From an uncultured Campylobacter sp. (GTDB lineage: Bacteria > Campylobacterota > Campylobacteria > Campylobacterales > Campylobacteraceae): DNA of 64,000 bases. The notes beneath the pieces are model-generated. The model made no database searches. It had not been told where the DNA came from and worked only from the letters and a program-made list of their open reading frames with translations. The DNA lies in NCBI RefSeq assembly GCF_905373215.1, contig NZ_CAJPRT010000006.1:58082-122081 (forward strand), in the 5' to 3' direction. Below are positions 50,639 through 60,370 of the stretch, piece by piece (positions within the stretch are counted from its first letter, which is position 1; each line of letters begins with the position of its first letter). The position numbers were made by a program, and so were the translations under genes.

Positions 50639-52456
50639 TTATTCTACGGTGACGCTTTTGGCTAAATTTCGCGGCATATCCACATCATTGCCAAGTCTTA
50701 CGGAGATTTCAAGAGCTAGAATTTGTAAAATTATCATCATCTCAAAAAATTCGCTCATCGCGTGACTTTGCTCGCTCGTTTTGATAAAATCGTCCGCGAC
50801 CTCGGGCTCTTGGGGGCTGATCGCTAAAATATACGCATCGCGCGCAGCAAGCTCTTCGACATTGCTTTTCGTTTTTTCGTAGAGCAAATGCTTTGGCATC
50901 AGCGCAACTGTAAAGAGATTAGAATCGGCAAGAGCGATCGGACCGTGCTTCATCTCGCCGCTTGGATAGCCTTCCGCGTGCAGATATGAGATCTCTTTGA
51001 GCTTGAGTGCGCCCTCAAGAGCGAGCGGATAGAAAATATCGCGCCCGATAAAGAAAAAGCCGTGTCCGTGCAGATAGTGCTTACTCATGCGGTAAATTTT
51101 ATCCTGCAAGCCGTCCTTAATCTTTAAAATTTGCGGGATATGAAGCATCGCTGAAATTTCAGCGGAATTTGTACGCGCCGAGATGACCTCGCGCAGATTT
51201 GCAAGATACACGACGAACATCCATAGCACCATAACCTGCGTCGCAAAAGCCTTCGTGGAGGCTACTCCCTTTTCGATGCCTGCGCGAGTTAGGATCACGC
51301 TGCCCGCCATGCGCACGATCGAGCTGTTATCGACGTTGCAGATCGCAAGCGTCCTAAGACCGGCTTTTTTAGCGATATGCAGCGCCTCTAAGGTGTCGGC
51401 TGTCTCACCGCTTTGCGAAATCACGATAAAAAGGGAGTTTTTATTCAAAAACGGTTCTTTATAGCGGAATTCGCTAGCAACTTCTACTTTTGTGCGGATT
51501 TTAGCGATGCGCTCGAAAAGATACGAACTTACGAGCGCGGCGTGATAGCTCGTACCGCAGGCGCATAGTACAACCTCATCGATGCCCTCAAACATCGCCG
51601 CATCAAGTTCGCCAAATTTTATCTTGCCGCCCTTTATTACACGCCCCATCATTGCTTCAGTTACGACTTGCGCTTGCTCGTAAATTTCTTTTTCCATAAA
51701 AAATCTAAAGCCCTCTTTTTGCGCATAGCCTTTATCCTTCGGAAGCTCACTAAAGGCGCAATTATGCGGTTTAGAGTTTTTAAAAATGTCGATTTGCCCA
51801 AGCTTTGCAACGCCGTAAATTTGATCGTCCAGATACGCAGCCGTATTCGCAAGCCCAATGAGCGGAGCATCCGAGGAGCTAAAGAAAATTTCGTTTTTAT
51901 CGTTTTTTGCGACGATCAGCGGAGCTGCGTTTTTAGCAAAGAAAATTTCGCCAGGTGCTGCCTTCGTGATCAAAAGCGTAGCGTATGCGCCTTTTAGCCG
52001 TTTAATTGTAGCTTCATATGCCTTAAATGCGTCGTTACTAGCCTTGAAATTTTTTTCAAAAAGATGCACGATCACTTCAGTATCGGTCTGGCTTAAAAAT
52101 TTCACACCATCCGCTTCGAGCTCATCCTTTAGCTCGATGTAGTTTTCGATGATGCCGTTATGCACGACGAAGCTAAAATCTCCAAAATGCGGATGCGCGT
52201 TAAGCTCAGTAGGCTTTCCGTGCGTCGCCCAGCGAGTATGTCCGATCGCAACGCCAAAGCCTTGCGAAGTGAAATCTTTCATCTTCTCTTCGAGATTATT
52301 AAGCTTGCCGACCGCTTTGAAATACTTTATATTTGCACTCTCATCCATCACGGCAAGCCCAGCGCTGTCGTATCCGCGATACTCGAGTTCTTTCAGTCCG
52401 TTTATTATGATTTTTTTCTTTTCGGCATTTCCTATGTAGCCTACGATTCCACACAT
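50639..52456 (-). CDS. glmS: Glutamine--fructose-6-phosphate aminotransferase
   Basis: 605-residue enzyme making glucosamine 6-phosphate for peptidoglycan, LPS and glycan synthesis. The mature N-terminal nucleophile Cys2 is in MCGIVGYIGN. The glutaminase domain has GHTRWATHGKPTELNAHPH and VVHNGIIENY. Two SIS sugar-isomerase domains follow (CGTSYHAALVSSYLFERIA, VISQSGETADTLEAL, ALKLKEISYLHAEGYPSGEM). The C-terminus ends in NLAKSVTVE, as required for the isomerase site. No glmS ribozyme signal was seen upstream. AAGGAAAGCAAG precedes the ATG. Confidence 0.98.
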   Translation of the reverse strand: MCGIVGYIGNAEKKKIIINGLKELEYRGYDSAGLAVMDESANIKYFKAVGKLNNLEEKMKDFTSQGFGVAIGHTRWATHGKPTELNAHPHFGDFSFVVHNGIIENYIELKDELEADGVKFLSQTDTEVIVHLFEKNFKASNDAFKAYEATIKRLKGAYATLLITKAAPGEIFFAKNAAPLIVAKNDKNEIFFSSSDAPLIGLANTAAYLDDQIYGVAKLGQIDIFKNSKPHNCAFSELPKDKGYAQKEGFRFFMEKEIYEQAQVVTEAMMGRVIKGGKIKFGELDAAMFEGIDEVVLCACGTSYHAALVSSYLFERIAKIRTKVEVASEFRYKEPFLNKNSLFIVISQSGETADTLEALHIAKKAGLRTLAICNVDNSSIVRMAGSVILTRAGIEKGVASTKAFATQVMVLWMFVVYLANLREVISARTNSAEISAMLHIPQILKIKDGLQDKIYRMSKHYLHGHGFFFIGRDIFYPLALEGALKLKEISYLHAEGYPSGEMKHGPIALADSNLFTVALMPKHLLYEKTKSNVEELAARDAYILAISPQEPEVADDFIKTSEQSHAMSEFFEMMIILQILALEISVRLGNDVDMPRNLAKSVTVE

Positions 52457-52564
52457 CTTGCTTTCCTTATTTAAAATTTGGCGCTCATTTTACTACGCTA
52501 TTTTAAATTAACGAAATTCGGCTCTAAATTTAGTCCGCTTATCCGTTTTGTAAGCAAAAAATTA

Positions 52565-52570
52565 TATAAT
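52565..52570 (+). promoter_or_regulatory. -10 box of mqnE
   Basis: TATAAT, 28 bases before the ATG at 52598, within the 141-base divergent region between glmS and mqnE. Confidence 0.5.
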
Positions 52571-52597
52571 TAGCACAAAATTTGGCTTGGGAAATCG

Positions 52598-53680
52598 ATG
52601 GAAATTTTAGAAAAACTACAAAGCGGAGAGAGATTAAATTACGAAGACGGCGTAAAATTATGGGATTTGGATCTTTTCGATCTGGGTAAATTCGCCTTTG
52701 CTATTCGCAAAGAAAAAAATGGCAAAAACGTCTATTTCAACGTAAATCGTCATATCAATCCTTCAAATTTATGCGCAGATACCTGTAAATTTTGCGCATT
52801 TTCGGCGCACCGCAAGAACGAAAACGCTTACACGATGAGCGATGATGAGATCATGCGTATCGTGGACGAGACGGTAGCGCGCGGCACGAAGGAGATTCAT
52901 ATCGTAAGCTCACACAATCCGTTCGTTACGCCGCAGCAATATTTGGGAATTTTTAAAGCGATAAAGCAAAAATATCCGCTTCTGCATATCAAGGCGATGA
53001 CTGCGGCGGAGATTGATTACTGGCGGCGAAAGTGGAAGATGAGCTACGAGGAGACGATAGAGCTGATGATGCAAAGCGGCGTGGATTCGATGCCCGGCGG
53101 CGGCGCTGAAATTTTTGACGAGGACGTGCGCGATAAAATTTGCAAAGGCAAGGTCTCAAGCGAGCAGTGGCTACGTATCCACTCGCTGTGGCATGCACGC
53201 GGGCGCCAGAGTAACGCCACGATGCTCTTTGGTCATATCGAAAGCCGCGCTCACCGCATCGATCACATCTTGCGCATCCGCGCGCTGCAAGATGAGAGCC
53301 TAGCTCGCGCTAACGGCGGCGGTTTCAACGCCTTCATCCCGCTCGTGTATCAGCGCGAGAATAACTACTTGGATGTGAAGGGCTTTTTGGGCTCGGTCGA
53401 AATTTTAAAAACGATTGCGATTAGTAGAATTTTGCTCGACAACGTCGCGCATATCAAGGCGTATTGGGCGACCTCGACGCTAAGCTTAGCTCTTGTAGCG
53501 CAGGATTTCGGCGCGGATGATCTTGACGGCACGATCGAGAACGAAAGCATTCAAAGCAGCGCCGGCGCCGGCAGCAAAAAAGGGCAGAGCAAGCGCGATT
53601 TTATCGATATGATCAGCACCGCAGGCTTTGTGCCCGTAGAGCGCGATAGTTTGTATAATCAGATCGAAATTTACGAATAA
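52598..53680 (+). CDS. mqnE: Aminofutalosine synthase
   Basis: 360-residue radical SAM enzyme of the futalosine route to menaquinone. It couples 3-[(1-carboxyvinyl)oxy]benzoate with SAM to give 6-amino-6-deoxyfutalosine. The [4Fe-4S] motif C-x3-C-x2-C is at Cys59, Cys63 and Cys66 (LCADTCKFCAFSAHR). Further family segments are EIHIVSSHNPFVTPQQYL, GVDSMPGGGAEIFDEDVR, KVSSEQWLRIHSLWHARGRQ, and ATMLFGHIE. It is first of a plus-strand group with the purine permease 18 bases downstream. Confidence 0.95.
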   Translation: MEILEKLQSGERLNYEDGVKLWDLDLFDLGKFAFAIRKEKNGKNVYFNVNRHINPSNLCADTCKFCAFSAHRKNENAYTMSDDEIMRIVDETVARGTKEIHIVSSHNPFVTPQQYLGIFKAIKQKYPLLHIKAMTAAEIDYWRRKWKMSYEETIELMMQSGVDSMPGGGAEIFDEDVRDKICKGKVSSEQWLRIHSLWHARGRQSNATMLFGHIESRAHRIDHILRIRALQDESLARANGGGFNAFIPLVYQRENNYLDVKGFLGSVEILKTIAISRILLDNVAHIKAYWATSTLSLALVAQDFGADDLDGTIENESIQSSAGAGSKKGQSKRDFIDMISTAGFVPVERDSLYNQIEIYE

Positions 53681-53698
53681 ATTCTAAAGGAGGAGCAA

Positions 53699-54994
53699 GT
53701 GGAGAAATTCTTTCATCTCGCCGCCGCAAAAACGTCGGTAAGGCAGGAGCTTATCGCAGGGCTTACTACGTTTTTGGCGATGATTTACATCGTGCCGGTA
53801 AACGCTAACATTATGAGCATCGCAGGCATGCCGTTTGATGCGCTGGTTACGGCAACCGCGCTTATTACGATAATCGCAACGCTATTTAACGGGCTTTTTG
53901 CAAATACTCCCGTAGCGCTTAGCGTCGGCATGGGACTAAATGCGTATTTTACCTTTGCGTTGTGCGTGGATGCGAAGATGCCATGGCAGAGTGCACTTGG
54001 CATCGTAGCGATAAGCGGAGCGCTTTTTACCGTGCTTTCGTTTACCAATTTTCGCGTTTGGGTTATCAAATCTATCCCGCTTGATCTGCGTCGCGCCATA
54101 AGTGCTGGTATCGGGGCTTTTATCTGCTTTATCGGACTTAAACAGATGGGCGTCATCGCGCCTAGTCAGGCGACGTTAGTAACTTTAGGAAATTTAAAAG
54201 ATCTAAACGTTTTACTTGGAATTTTAGGCTTAGCGGTCGTGCTAGTGCTCTTTGTGCTTAGAATCAAGGCAGCGTTTATCTTAAGCATCTTGATTACTTC
54301 GTGCGTTGCGTGGGTGGCTGGAATTTCGCCCGCACCTCATGGCATAGTAAGCGCGCCAAGCGGCATAACGCCGATATTTGCTAAGCTAGATATCTCCGGA
54401 GCGCTAAAGCTTGCGTTCGTGCCTTTTATAATCACATTTTTCGTTACGCATCTATTCGATAGCATCGGCACTCTAACTGGCGTCGGCAATCGCGCGGGAC
54501 TTTTTGGAGAGAATAGCAAAGACGGTATGAGAAAACTATCTAGAAATTTAACCTCCGATGCAATAGGAAGCGTCGCAGGCGCCGTTATAGGAACGAGCAC
54601 GGTTACTGCATTTGCCGAGAGCGCCAGCGGCGTGGAGGCGGGCGGCCGCACGGGGCTTACCGCGGTATTTTGCGCTATATTTTTTGTGCTGACGCTGTTT
54701 ATGTTGCCGCTATTTAAGGCGATCCCCGCAAATGCAATCTATCCGATCCTCGTAATGGTCGGGGTTTTAATGTTTAGCGAGCTTGGTAAGATCGATTATA
54801 GCGACGCTGGAATTTTAATCCCTGCGTTTTTTATAGTATTTTTGATGCCTTTTACCTACTCGATCACCAACGGCTTAAGCTTCGGCTTTATTGCATATAT
54901 CGTAGTTAGACTCGCTCAGCGCAGGATAAAAGATTTAAATTTCGGCGTTTTGACGCTCGGCGCGATTAGCGTTTTAGTATTTTTAATGCATTAA
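53699..54994 (+). CDS. AzgA-type purine permease
   Basis: 431-residue inner-membrane transporter of the AzgA/PbuG (NCS2-related) family, importing guanine, hypoxanthine or adenine with protons. It has about twelve transmembrane helices. Conserved segments are QELIAGLTTFLAMIYIVPVN, LSVGMGLNAYFTFALC, FFVTHLFDSIGTLTGVGNRA, AVIGTSTVTAFAESASGVEA and GGRTGLTAVFCAIFFVLTLF. The start is GTG at 53699 after AAAGGAGGAG. A phosphoribosyltransferase gene follows by 16 bases, forming a purine salvage pair. Confidence 0.93.
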   Translation: MEKFFHLAAAKTSVRQELIAGLTTFLAMIYIVPVNANIMSIAGMPFDALVTATALITIIATLFNGLFANTPVALSVGMGLNAYFTFALCVDAKMPWQSALGIVAISGALFTVLSFTNFRVWVIKSIPLDLRRAISAGIGAFICFIGLKQMGVIAPSQATLVTLGNLKDLNVLLGILGLAVVLVLFVLRIKAAFILSILITSCVAWVAGISPAPHGIVSAPSGITPIFAKLDISGALKLAFVPFIITFFVTHLFDSIGTLTGVGNRAGLFGENSKDGMRKLSRNLTSDAIGSVAGAVIGTSTVTAFAESASGVEAGGRTGLTAVFCAIFFVLTLFMLPLFKAIPANAIYPILVMVGVLMFSELGKIDYSDAGILIPAFFIVFLMPFTYSITNGLSFGFIAYIVVRLAQRRIKDLNFGVLTLGAISVLVFLMH

Positions 54995-55010
54995 ATTTTT
55001 AAGGAAAGAT

Positions 55011-55460
55011 ATGAGATTTTATAGTTTTGACGAGATGGATCGCGACGCAAGAGTTATAGCAAAGCAGGTTAGGGACGAATTTATGCCCGATGCAATCGTG
55101 GCGATCGCTAGAGGCGGGCTCACATTCGGTCACGCGCTAGCTAATGCGCTTGATATGCGGACGATATTTTCGATAAATTCCATCCACTACGCGGACACCA
55201 AAAAGCTCGACACCATCGACGTTTTCAACGTGCCCGATCTGGAGCTTTACAAGCGCGTGCTGCTGGTGGACGATATCATCGACAGCGGCGACAGTATGGT
55301 CGAGATCAAGCGCGTGCTGCTGGAGAAATTCCCGCAAATAGAGCTTAAAACCGCGGTGATTTTTTACAAACCTAAAGCGCTTATCCAGCCCGATTTTAAA
55401 ATTTCAAAGACGGATGAGTGGATAAATTTCTTTTGGGAAAATTATACGATAGAGGAATGA
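55011..55460 (+). CDS. Purine phosphoribosyltransferase
   Basis: 149-residue type I phosphoribosyltransferase. The PRPP-binding motif RVLLVDDIIDSGDSMVEI is near residues 82-99, and the pyrophosphate loop region is IVAIARGGLTFGHALANAL. By size and motif it is a xanthine/hypoxanthine/guanine-type enzyme; the C-terminal WINFFWENY suits the purine-stacking aromatic. Its position next to a purine permease supports salvage of imported bases to nucleotides. The precise base preference cannot be told. Confidence 0.9.
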   Translation: MRFYSFDEMDRDARVIAKQVRDEFMPDAIVAIARGGLTFGHALANALDMRTIFSINSIHYADTKKLDTIDVFNVPDLELYKRVLLVDDIIDSGDSMVEIKRVLLEKFPQIELKTAVIFYKPKALIQPDFKISKTDEWINFFWENYTIEE

Positions 55461-55571
55461 AGCGGCGTGCGGTTAAATTTAGCGGCTAAATTTTAAAGGA
55501 TTCGGCGGATTAAATTTTGTGAAATTTCGGTCGTAGAATTTAGCCGTAAATCTAAAGCGCCCACAGCAAGG

Positions 55572-56798
55572 ATGAGAGTGAAGAAGCTTTATCAAAACGA
55601 AATTTTCGTGATCTCCATAATGTGCCTGTTTCAGGGCATATTTCTGCTTTATGCGATTTCAAATTTAAGCATCAGCTACTACGAGGCCGAAATTTTTTAC
55701 GAGAAAAAATCCCTCGTTTCGCTAATCGCAAATTTAAGCTGCGAAATTTTCGGCCGTAACGACTATGCCCTGCGCGTGCCGTTTATTTTGATCCACTTCG
55801 CAAATGCCGCGATGATCTATAAAATTTCAAAATTTATTCTAAAGCGTCGCTTCGATAGAGTAGTCGCTACGGCGCTATTTATGGCGCTTCCTGCGTCGAT
55901 GAGTAGCGCGATCTTGCTAAATCCCGCGGGCATCATCGTTTTTTTCACGCTGCTAGCGATCTATTTTGCAAAAAGCGAATACAATATCGCGCTTTTCGTG
56001 CTTCTGTCCGTTTGCGCCCTGATCGATCGCGCGTTTTTTATGCTCTACGTAGGCTTTGGAATTTGGGCGCTTTATACGCGCAAAAAGGAGCTTTTGCTGC
56101 TTTGCATAGCGCTATTTAGCTTCAGCGTGATCTTTTACGACGTAAGCTCTGAGGGCAAGCCGAAGGGGTATTTTTTAGATACCGTGGGCGTTTTTGCGGG
56201 CGCGTTTTCGCCTTTAGTGTTTTTATTTTTCATCTACACGATCTATAGAATTTGGATCAAAGAGGAAAAAAGCCTGCTGTGGTTCATCGCTACAAGCGCG
56301 CTTTGTCTAACGATGCTTTTTTCTCTAAGACAGCGCGTGCCGCTTGAGATGATGCTGCCGTATTGCGTCATCGCTACGCCTCTGATCATTCGGGTTTTGT
56401 TTAACTCATACCGCGTTAGATTGCCTAAATTTCGCACCTTTCACAAGATCGCCGTGGGTGTAACGCTGGTAAGCTTAGCGGTGAGCTATTTTGCAGTGAT
56501 TTTCAGCGACGTGATGTATGAGGCGATGTTCGCAAACAAACCGCAGCGGCATTTTATCTATAAATTCGACGTAGCTAGGCAGCTGGCAAGTGAGTTAAAA
56601 AATCGCGGAGTAAAAAGCGTAAGCTGCGAAGACGAGAGGCTCTGCCTGCGCCTGAAATTTTACGGACTGCCTAGCGGGGACAGCGCTTTTATCTATGCGT
56701 ATGAGCCGAAATATGTCTCGGATCATAAAAATTCGATACAAAATATAGATATTTACAAGCGAGGCGTGCGAATTGCGAAATTTTATGTTAAAATATAA
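55572..56798 (+). CDS. Multi-pass membrane protein, glycosyltransferase family 39-like
   Basis: 408-residue inner-membrane protein with about ten transmembrane helices. The first periplasmic loop carries SISYYEAEIFYEKKS in place of the DE-type catalytic motif of GT39/ArnT proteins, followed by EIFGRNDYALRVPFILIHF (the typical small-residue plus RVP-type helix of that superfamily). The C-terminal 80 residues are a soluble periplasmic segment with a Cys pair (CEDERLC). A lipid-linked sugar transferase role is inferred from fold only. CAGCAAGG precedes the ATG. It ends 27 bases before the pseudopilin gene. Confidence 0.72.
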   Translation: MRVKKLYQNEIFVISIMCLFQGIFLLYAISNLSISYYEAEIFYEKKSLVSLIANLSCEIFGRNDYALRVPFILIHFANAAMIYKISKFILKRRFDRVVATALFMALPASMSSAILLNPAGIIVFFTLLAIYFAKSEYNIALFVLLSVCALIDRAFFMLYVGFGIWALYTRKKELLLLCIALFSFSVIFYDVSSEGKPKGYFLDTVGVFAGAFSPLVFLFFIYTIYRIWIKEEKSLLWFIATSALCLTMLFSLRQRVPLEMMLPYCVIATPLIIRVLFNSYRVRLPKFRTFHKIAVGVTLVSLAVSYFAVIFSDVMYEAMFANKPQRHFIYKFDVARQLASELKNRGVKSVSCEDERLCLRLKFYGLPSGDSAFIYAYEPKYVSDHKNSIQNIDIYKRGVRIAKFYVKI

Positions 56799-56825
56799 AC
56801 AAAATTTTTATGAAAGGTAAAAATT

Positions 56826-57509
56826 ATGAAAAAAGCATTTACTATGATAGAGCTGATTTTCATCATCGTGGTGGTTGGAATTCTAGCGGCGGTGGCGGTG
56901 CCTCAAATCAATCGAAATAGCCTTGTGGAGGCGGCAGATCAAGTAGCTGCTCATATTCGCTATACTCAGCAGCTGGCTATGAATGATAACAAATTCGATC
57001 CTGACGATCCTAATTGGTTTAAGAGATTTTGGAGGATTCAATTTACCGATCAAGGAGCACCGGGCTCTGCAGCAGGATGGCGATATAATATATATTGGGA
57101 TAACGGAGCTTTCCCGGGTTCAAACGGACAACCAAATAGCCTAAATTCTATGGCAGCTGATCCGCAGAATCCTAACAAACTGCTTACTTCGGGCTTTGCT
57201 AGGCAACCTGCCAATACTGATGGTGCAAGAATGAATCAAAAGCTAAATTTAGGAGCAACATATAATATAAGAAATATACAATTTACTAATTGCGGTAATG
57301 GAAACAATCACACCATCTCCTTTGATTCTTACGGTCGCCCAATGGGGCAGTTAGCGAACTCTAATGTGCCATATGATAGGCTTTTTGTGGGCCAGTGCGT
57401 TATTACACTTACTAATGATGCAAGAGAGACCGCTAGTATTACTATCGAGCCGGAGACCGGATACGTAAGATACACGCTAAATTCTAATACCGGCACAGCC
57501 GCGCAATAG
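56826..57509 (+). CDS. Type II secretion/type IV pilin-like pseudopilin
   Basis: 227-residue protein. The class III signal is very short: MKKAFTMIELIFIIVVVGIL, with prepilin peptidase cleavage before the hydrophobic helix and the conserved Glu five residues into the mature protein (FTMIE). The globular part is Asn/Gly-rich with a cysteine pair (TNCGNGN and GQCVITL). Campylobacter uses such pseudopilins in its Cts DNA-uptake/type II secretion system. No other secretion genes are adjacent. AAAGGTAAAAATT precedes the ATG. Confidence 0.85.
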   Translation: MKKAFTMIELIFIIVVVGILAAVAVPQINRNSLVEAADQVAAHIRYTQQLAMNDNKFDPDDPNWFKRFWRIQFTDQGAPGSAAGWRYNIYWDNGAFPGSNGQPNSLNSMAADPQNPNKLLTSGFARQPANTDGARMNQKLNLGATYNIRNIQFTNCGNGNNHTISFDSYGRPMGQLANSNVPYDRLFVGQCVITLTNDARETASITIEPETGYVRYTLNSNTGTAAQ

Positions 57510-57554
57510 GACTAATAAAATTTTAGTCAAATTTAAGTAAGCGCAAGGAGAATA

Positions 57555-59552
57555 ATGAAAAAATACATAATGACGCCGATTTATTACGTAAACGACGTCC
57601 CGCACATCGGCCATGCATACACGACGATTATCGCCGATACGATGGCTAGATTTTACCGCCTGCAAGGACACGAGGTGTTTTTTAAAACGGGCACCGACGA
57701 GCACGGCCAAAAGATCGAAGAGGCCGCAGCTAAGCACGGCAAAAGCCCGAAGCAATACGCAGACGGCGTAAGCGCTAAATTTAAAGACCTATGGGACGAG
57801 TTTGACATCAGCTACGATATGTTTTCACGCACTACCGATGCCGCACACGAGGCGGCAGTGCAAAACGTATTTCGCAAGATGTATGAAAAGGGCGACATTT
57901 ATAAGGGCGAATACGAGGGCAACTACTGCGTAAGCTGCGAGAGTTTTTTTCCTTCCGCTCAGCTAATCGACGGCGAGTATTGCCCCGACTGCGGCAAAAA
58001 GACTAAAATTTTAAAAGAGGAGAGTTATTTTTTCAGACTTAGCGCCTATGCAGAGCGGCTTTTGAAATGGTATGAGGATGAAAAGTGCATCCTGCCCCTA
58101 GGCAAAAAAAATGAGGTCGTAAGCTTCGTAAAAGGCGGTCTGAAGGATCTTTCGATCACACGAACGGGCTTTGATTGGGGTATTAAAATTCCGCCCGAGC
58201 TAAACGATCCTAAGCACGTGATTTACGTTTGGCTGGACGCGCTGATGGATTATCTTAGCTCGCTTGGATTTTGCGCGGGCGGCGAACGAATGGAGTATTG
58301 GAGTGACGCGCTGCATATCGTGGGTAAGGACATTTTGCGCTTTCACGCCGTTTATTGGCCTGCGTTTTTGATGAGCCTGGGACTAAATATGCCACGCAGC
58401 ATCGCAGCTCACGGCTGGTGGACGCGCGACGGCAAAAAGATGAGCAAAAGCCTGGGCAACGTCGTGGATCCGCGCGAGGTCGCAAACGCCTATGGGCTGG
58501 AGCAGTTTAGGTATTTCTTGCTGCGCGAGGTACCGTTCGGTCAAGACGGCGATTTTTCGCAAAAAGCGATCATCAACCGCGTAAATTCCGAGCTTGCCAA
58601 CGAGCTTGGAAATCTACTTAGCCGTATCGTCGGCATGAGCGCAAAATACTCGGATTACGTCATAAATTCTAAAGACGTGATGAAATTTTTCACCGCCGAG
58701 ATCGAGGAAGCAAACTCCTATCTGAGCGCCGCACTTAACGCGCTTGAGGAGGTCGCTACCAATAGATATTTGGAGGAGGTTTGGAGGGCGCTTGCGCTCG
58801 CAAACGCTTCGATTGCGAAATACGAGCCGTGGAATTTGATGAAAAACGGCGAGCAGGCCAAGGCGCTGGCTCTCGTCGCATTGGTTGCAAACATTTTGGC
58901 TAAAGTCGCCGTACTGCTAAGTCCCGCGATGCCGAAGACGGCAGCACGTATCGCGGACACGCTCGGCTTTGAAATATCCACTCCGCTTTATGAGAAGCTA
59001 GTACTTCGCGGCGAAATTTTAGATTTTAAGGCCAAGCCGTGCGAGCCGCTTTTTACCAAGATCGATCACGAGCTAATGCCGAAAGCGGACTACGATAGGC
59101 TGGATGGCGCTGCAAATTCTGCGAGCGGTTCGGACACAGACGCCGCGGCAAAAGGTTCGCCAAGCTCAAACGCAAAAGCTTCCGGCTCGGGCGCTACGGC
59201 GCAAGAAGCCAAAGGCGAGATAGCCGAGGCTCAAATCAAAATCGACGATTTTAAAAAATGCGTTATCAAGGTTGGCACGATTTTGGAGTGCGAAAACATT
59301 GAGGGCAGCGAGAAGCTACTGCGATTTATGATCGATTTGGGCGAGGAGAAGCCGCGTCAAATCATAAGCGGTATCGCGAAATTTTACGATCCCGCCGCGC
59401 TTGTCGGCAAGCAGATCTGCGTGCTGGCAAATTTAAAACCCGCTAAAATTTTTAAACATAGCAGCGAGGGTATGATTTTAAGCGCCGAGGACGGCAGTCT
59501 TACGCTGCTTAGCACTCTCGCGCCCGTAAAAAACGGCGCGATCGTAGGTTAG
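57555..59552 (+). CDS. metG: Methionyl-tRNA synthetase
   Basis: 665-residue class I synthetase. The HIGH motif is at residues 17-20 in NDVPHIGHAYTT, and the KMSKS motif in DGKKMSKSLGNVVDP near 295. A four-cysteine zinc knuckle is in CVSCESF and YCPDCGKK near residues 126-148. The C-terminal tRNA-binding (EMAPII/Trbp111-like) domain, residues about 560-665 (KIDDFKKCVIKVGTILECEN, KPRQIISGIA, NLKPAKIFKHSSEGMILSAE), is joined by an Ala/Ser/Gly-rich linker. Length is typical of this two-part form. The next gene starts 2 bases after the stop. Confidence 0.98.
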   Translation: MKKYIMTPIYYVNDVPHIGHAYTTIIADTMARFYRLQGHEVFFKTGTDEHGQKIEEAAAKHGKSPKQYADGVSAKFKDLWDEFDISYDMFSRTTDAAHEAAVQNVFRKMYEKGDIYKGEYEGNYCVSCESFFPSAQLIDGEYCPDCGKKTKILKEESYFFRLSAYAERLLKWYEDEKCILPLGKKNEVVSFVKGGLKDLSITRTGFDWGIKIPPELNDPKHVIYVWLDALMDYLSSLGFCAGGERMEYWSDALHIVGKDILRFHAVYWPAFLMSLGLNMPRSIAAHGWWTRDGKKMSKSLGNVVDPREVANAYGLEQFRYFLLREVPFGQDGDFSQKAIINRVNSELANELGNLLSRIVGMSAKYSDYVINSKDVMKFFTAEIEEANSYLSAALNALEEVATNRYLEEVWRALALANASIAKYEPWNLMKNGEQAKALALVALVANILAKVAVLLSPAMPKTAARIADTLGFEISTPLYEKLVLRGEILDFKAKPCEPLFTKIDHELMPKADYDRLDGAANSASGSDTDAAAKGSPSSNAKASGSGATAQEAKGEIAEAQIKIDDFKKCVIKVGTILECENIEGSEKLLRFMIDLGEEKPRQIISGIAKFYDPAALVGKQICVLANLKPAKIFKHSSEGMILSAEDGSLTLLSTLAPVKNGAIVG

Positions 59553-59554
59553 CA

Positions 59555-60370
59555 ATGAAGGCTTTAGCGCGCAAGGCTTCGAAGCTCGCTATCTACGGCG
59601 CGGCTGGGCTCTGTGCGCAAAAAAGCAGCGCTTCGGATAAAATTTTAAAGTTTTACCGCAGCTCCTCCCTCACCGCAAAGATCGGCGCGGGCGGGCTTGC
59701 GTGCGTGAGCGCACCCTTGGCGCTAAAGCTCGGCGCAGGGGTTGCTTTAAAATTTGCGGCACGTAAAATTTTAACGCTAGGCGTTTGCGAGCTGTCGAAG
59801 TTCGCCGCTTTAAAATGTGCAAAGCTCGGCGCGCGCGTGGTCGTGCGCTCGTTTTCTCGCACCGATAAATTTACGGACGAGCGCTCGAAAAAATATGCGA
59901 GCGCGGATGGCGAGAGCTCTAAAGCAAGCGCCGCGTCACGCAGAAAGCGCACGGCAAGCGTTTCTAGCGAGAGCATTAAAAAGGACGCCTCACTTTCCAA
60001 AAGTGCCTCTGCTAAAAAAAACGCAGCGACAAAAAGCGCGCCCGCTAAAAAACCTACACCTGTCGCAAAAACCGCATCGACCGCCAAAAGTATCGCGCCT
60101 GCCGCAGCTTCTGTATCTGTCTCAAAATCGGCGTCCGTAAAAAGCGCCGCGCAAAATAAAATTTCCGCGCCAAGCGCAAAATGGACACCCGCTAAAAGCA
60201 CCTCTCAGAACGCGAAATCTCGCCGTATCGCAAAAGATACTGCTACGCCTGCCGTAATCGCCGCAAAAGACGCTGCCGCGTCCGGCGCAACCTCCGCATC
60301 TACTGCGAAACAGCCTCGCCGCGCCGCAAAGAGCGCGCTTCCTAAAAGCTCCGCCGCAGGGAAGTCTTAA
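59555..60370 (+). CDS. Histone-H1-like Ala/Lys/Ser-rich protein
   Basis: 271-residue, very basic protein. Residues 1-105 contain hydrophobic, glycine/alanine helices (IGAGGLACVSAPLALKLGAG, VALKFAARKILTLGVCEL) that could be membrane-embedded. From about residue 115 to the end it is a low-complexity Ala/Lys/Ser/Thr/Pro tail with ASAKKNAATKSAPAKKPTP, QPRRAAKSALPKSS and many AKS/AKK units, like the tails of histone H1 and bacterial H1-like proteins. It starts 2 bases after metG and its TAA overlaps the next ATG. Function unknown; polyanion binding (DNA, RNA or polyphosphate) is inferred from composition. Confidence 0.65.
   Translation: MKALARKASKLAIYGAAGLCAQKSSASDKILKFYRSSSLTAKIGAGGLACVSAPLALKLGAGVALKFAARKILTLGVCELSKFAALKCAKLGARVVVRSFSRTDKFTDERSKKYASADGESSKASAASRRKRTASVSSESIKKDASLSKSASAKKNAATKSAPAKKPTPVAKTASTAKSIAPAAASVSVSKSASVKSAAQNKISAPSAKWTPAKSTSQNAKSRRIAKDTATPAVIAAKDAAASGATSASTAKQPRRAAKSALPKSSAAGKS

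Noticed and set aside
52457..52597. glmS ribozyme
   Set aside because: The leader of glmS is short and shared with a divergent gene; no ribozyme-like structure could be seen, and it is not expected in this phylum.
57511..57529. Weak hairpin GACTAA / TTAGTC after the pseudopilin gene
   Set aside because: Only a 6-bp AT-rich stem and no clear T-run; too weak to call a terminator.
59653..60201. 182-codon minus-strand frame opposite the H1-like gene
   Set aside because: Low-complexity complement of a repetitive gene; both strands stay open because of composition. The plus-strand gene is favoured by its coupling to both neighbours.
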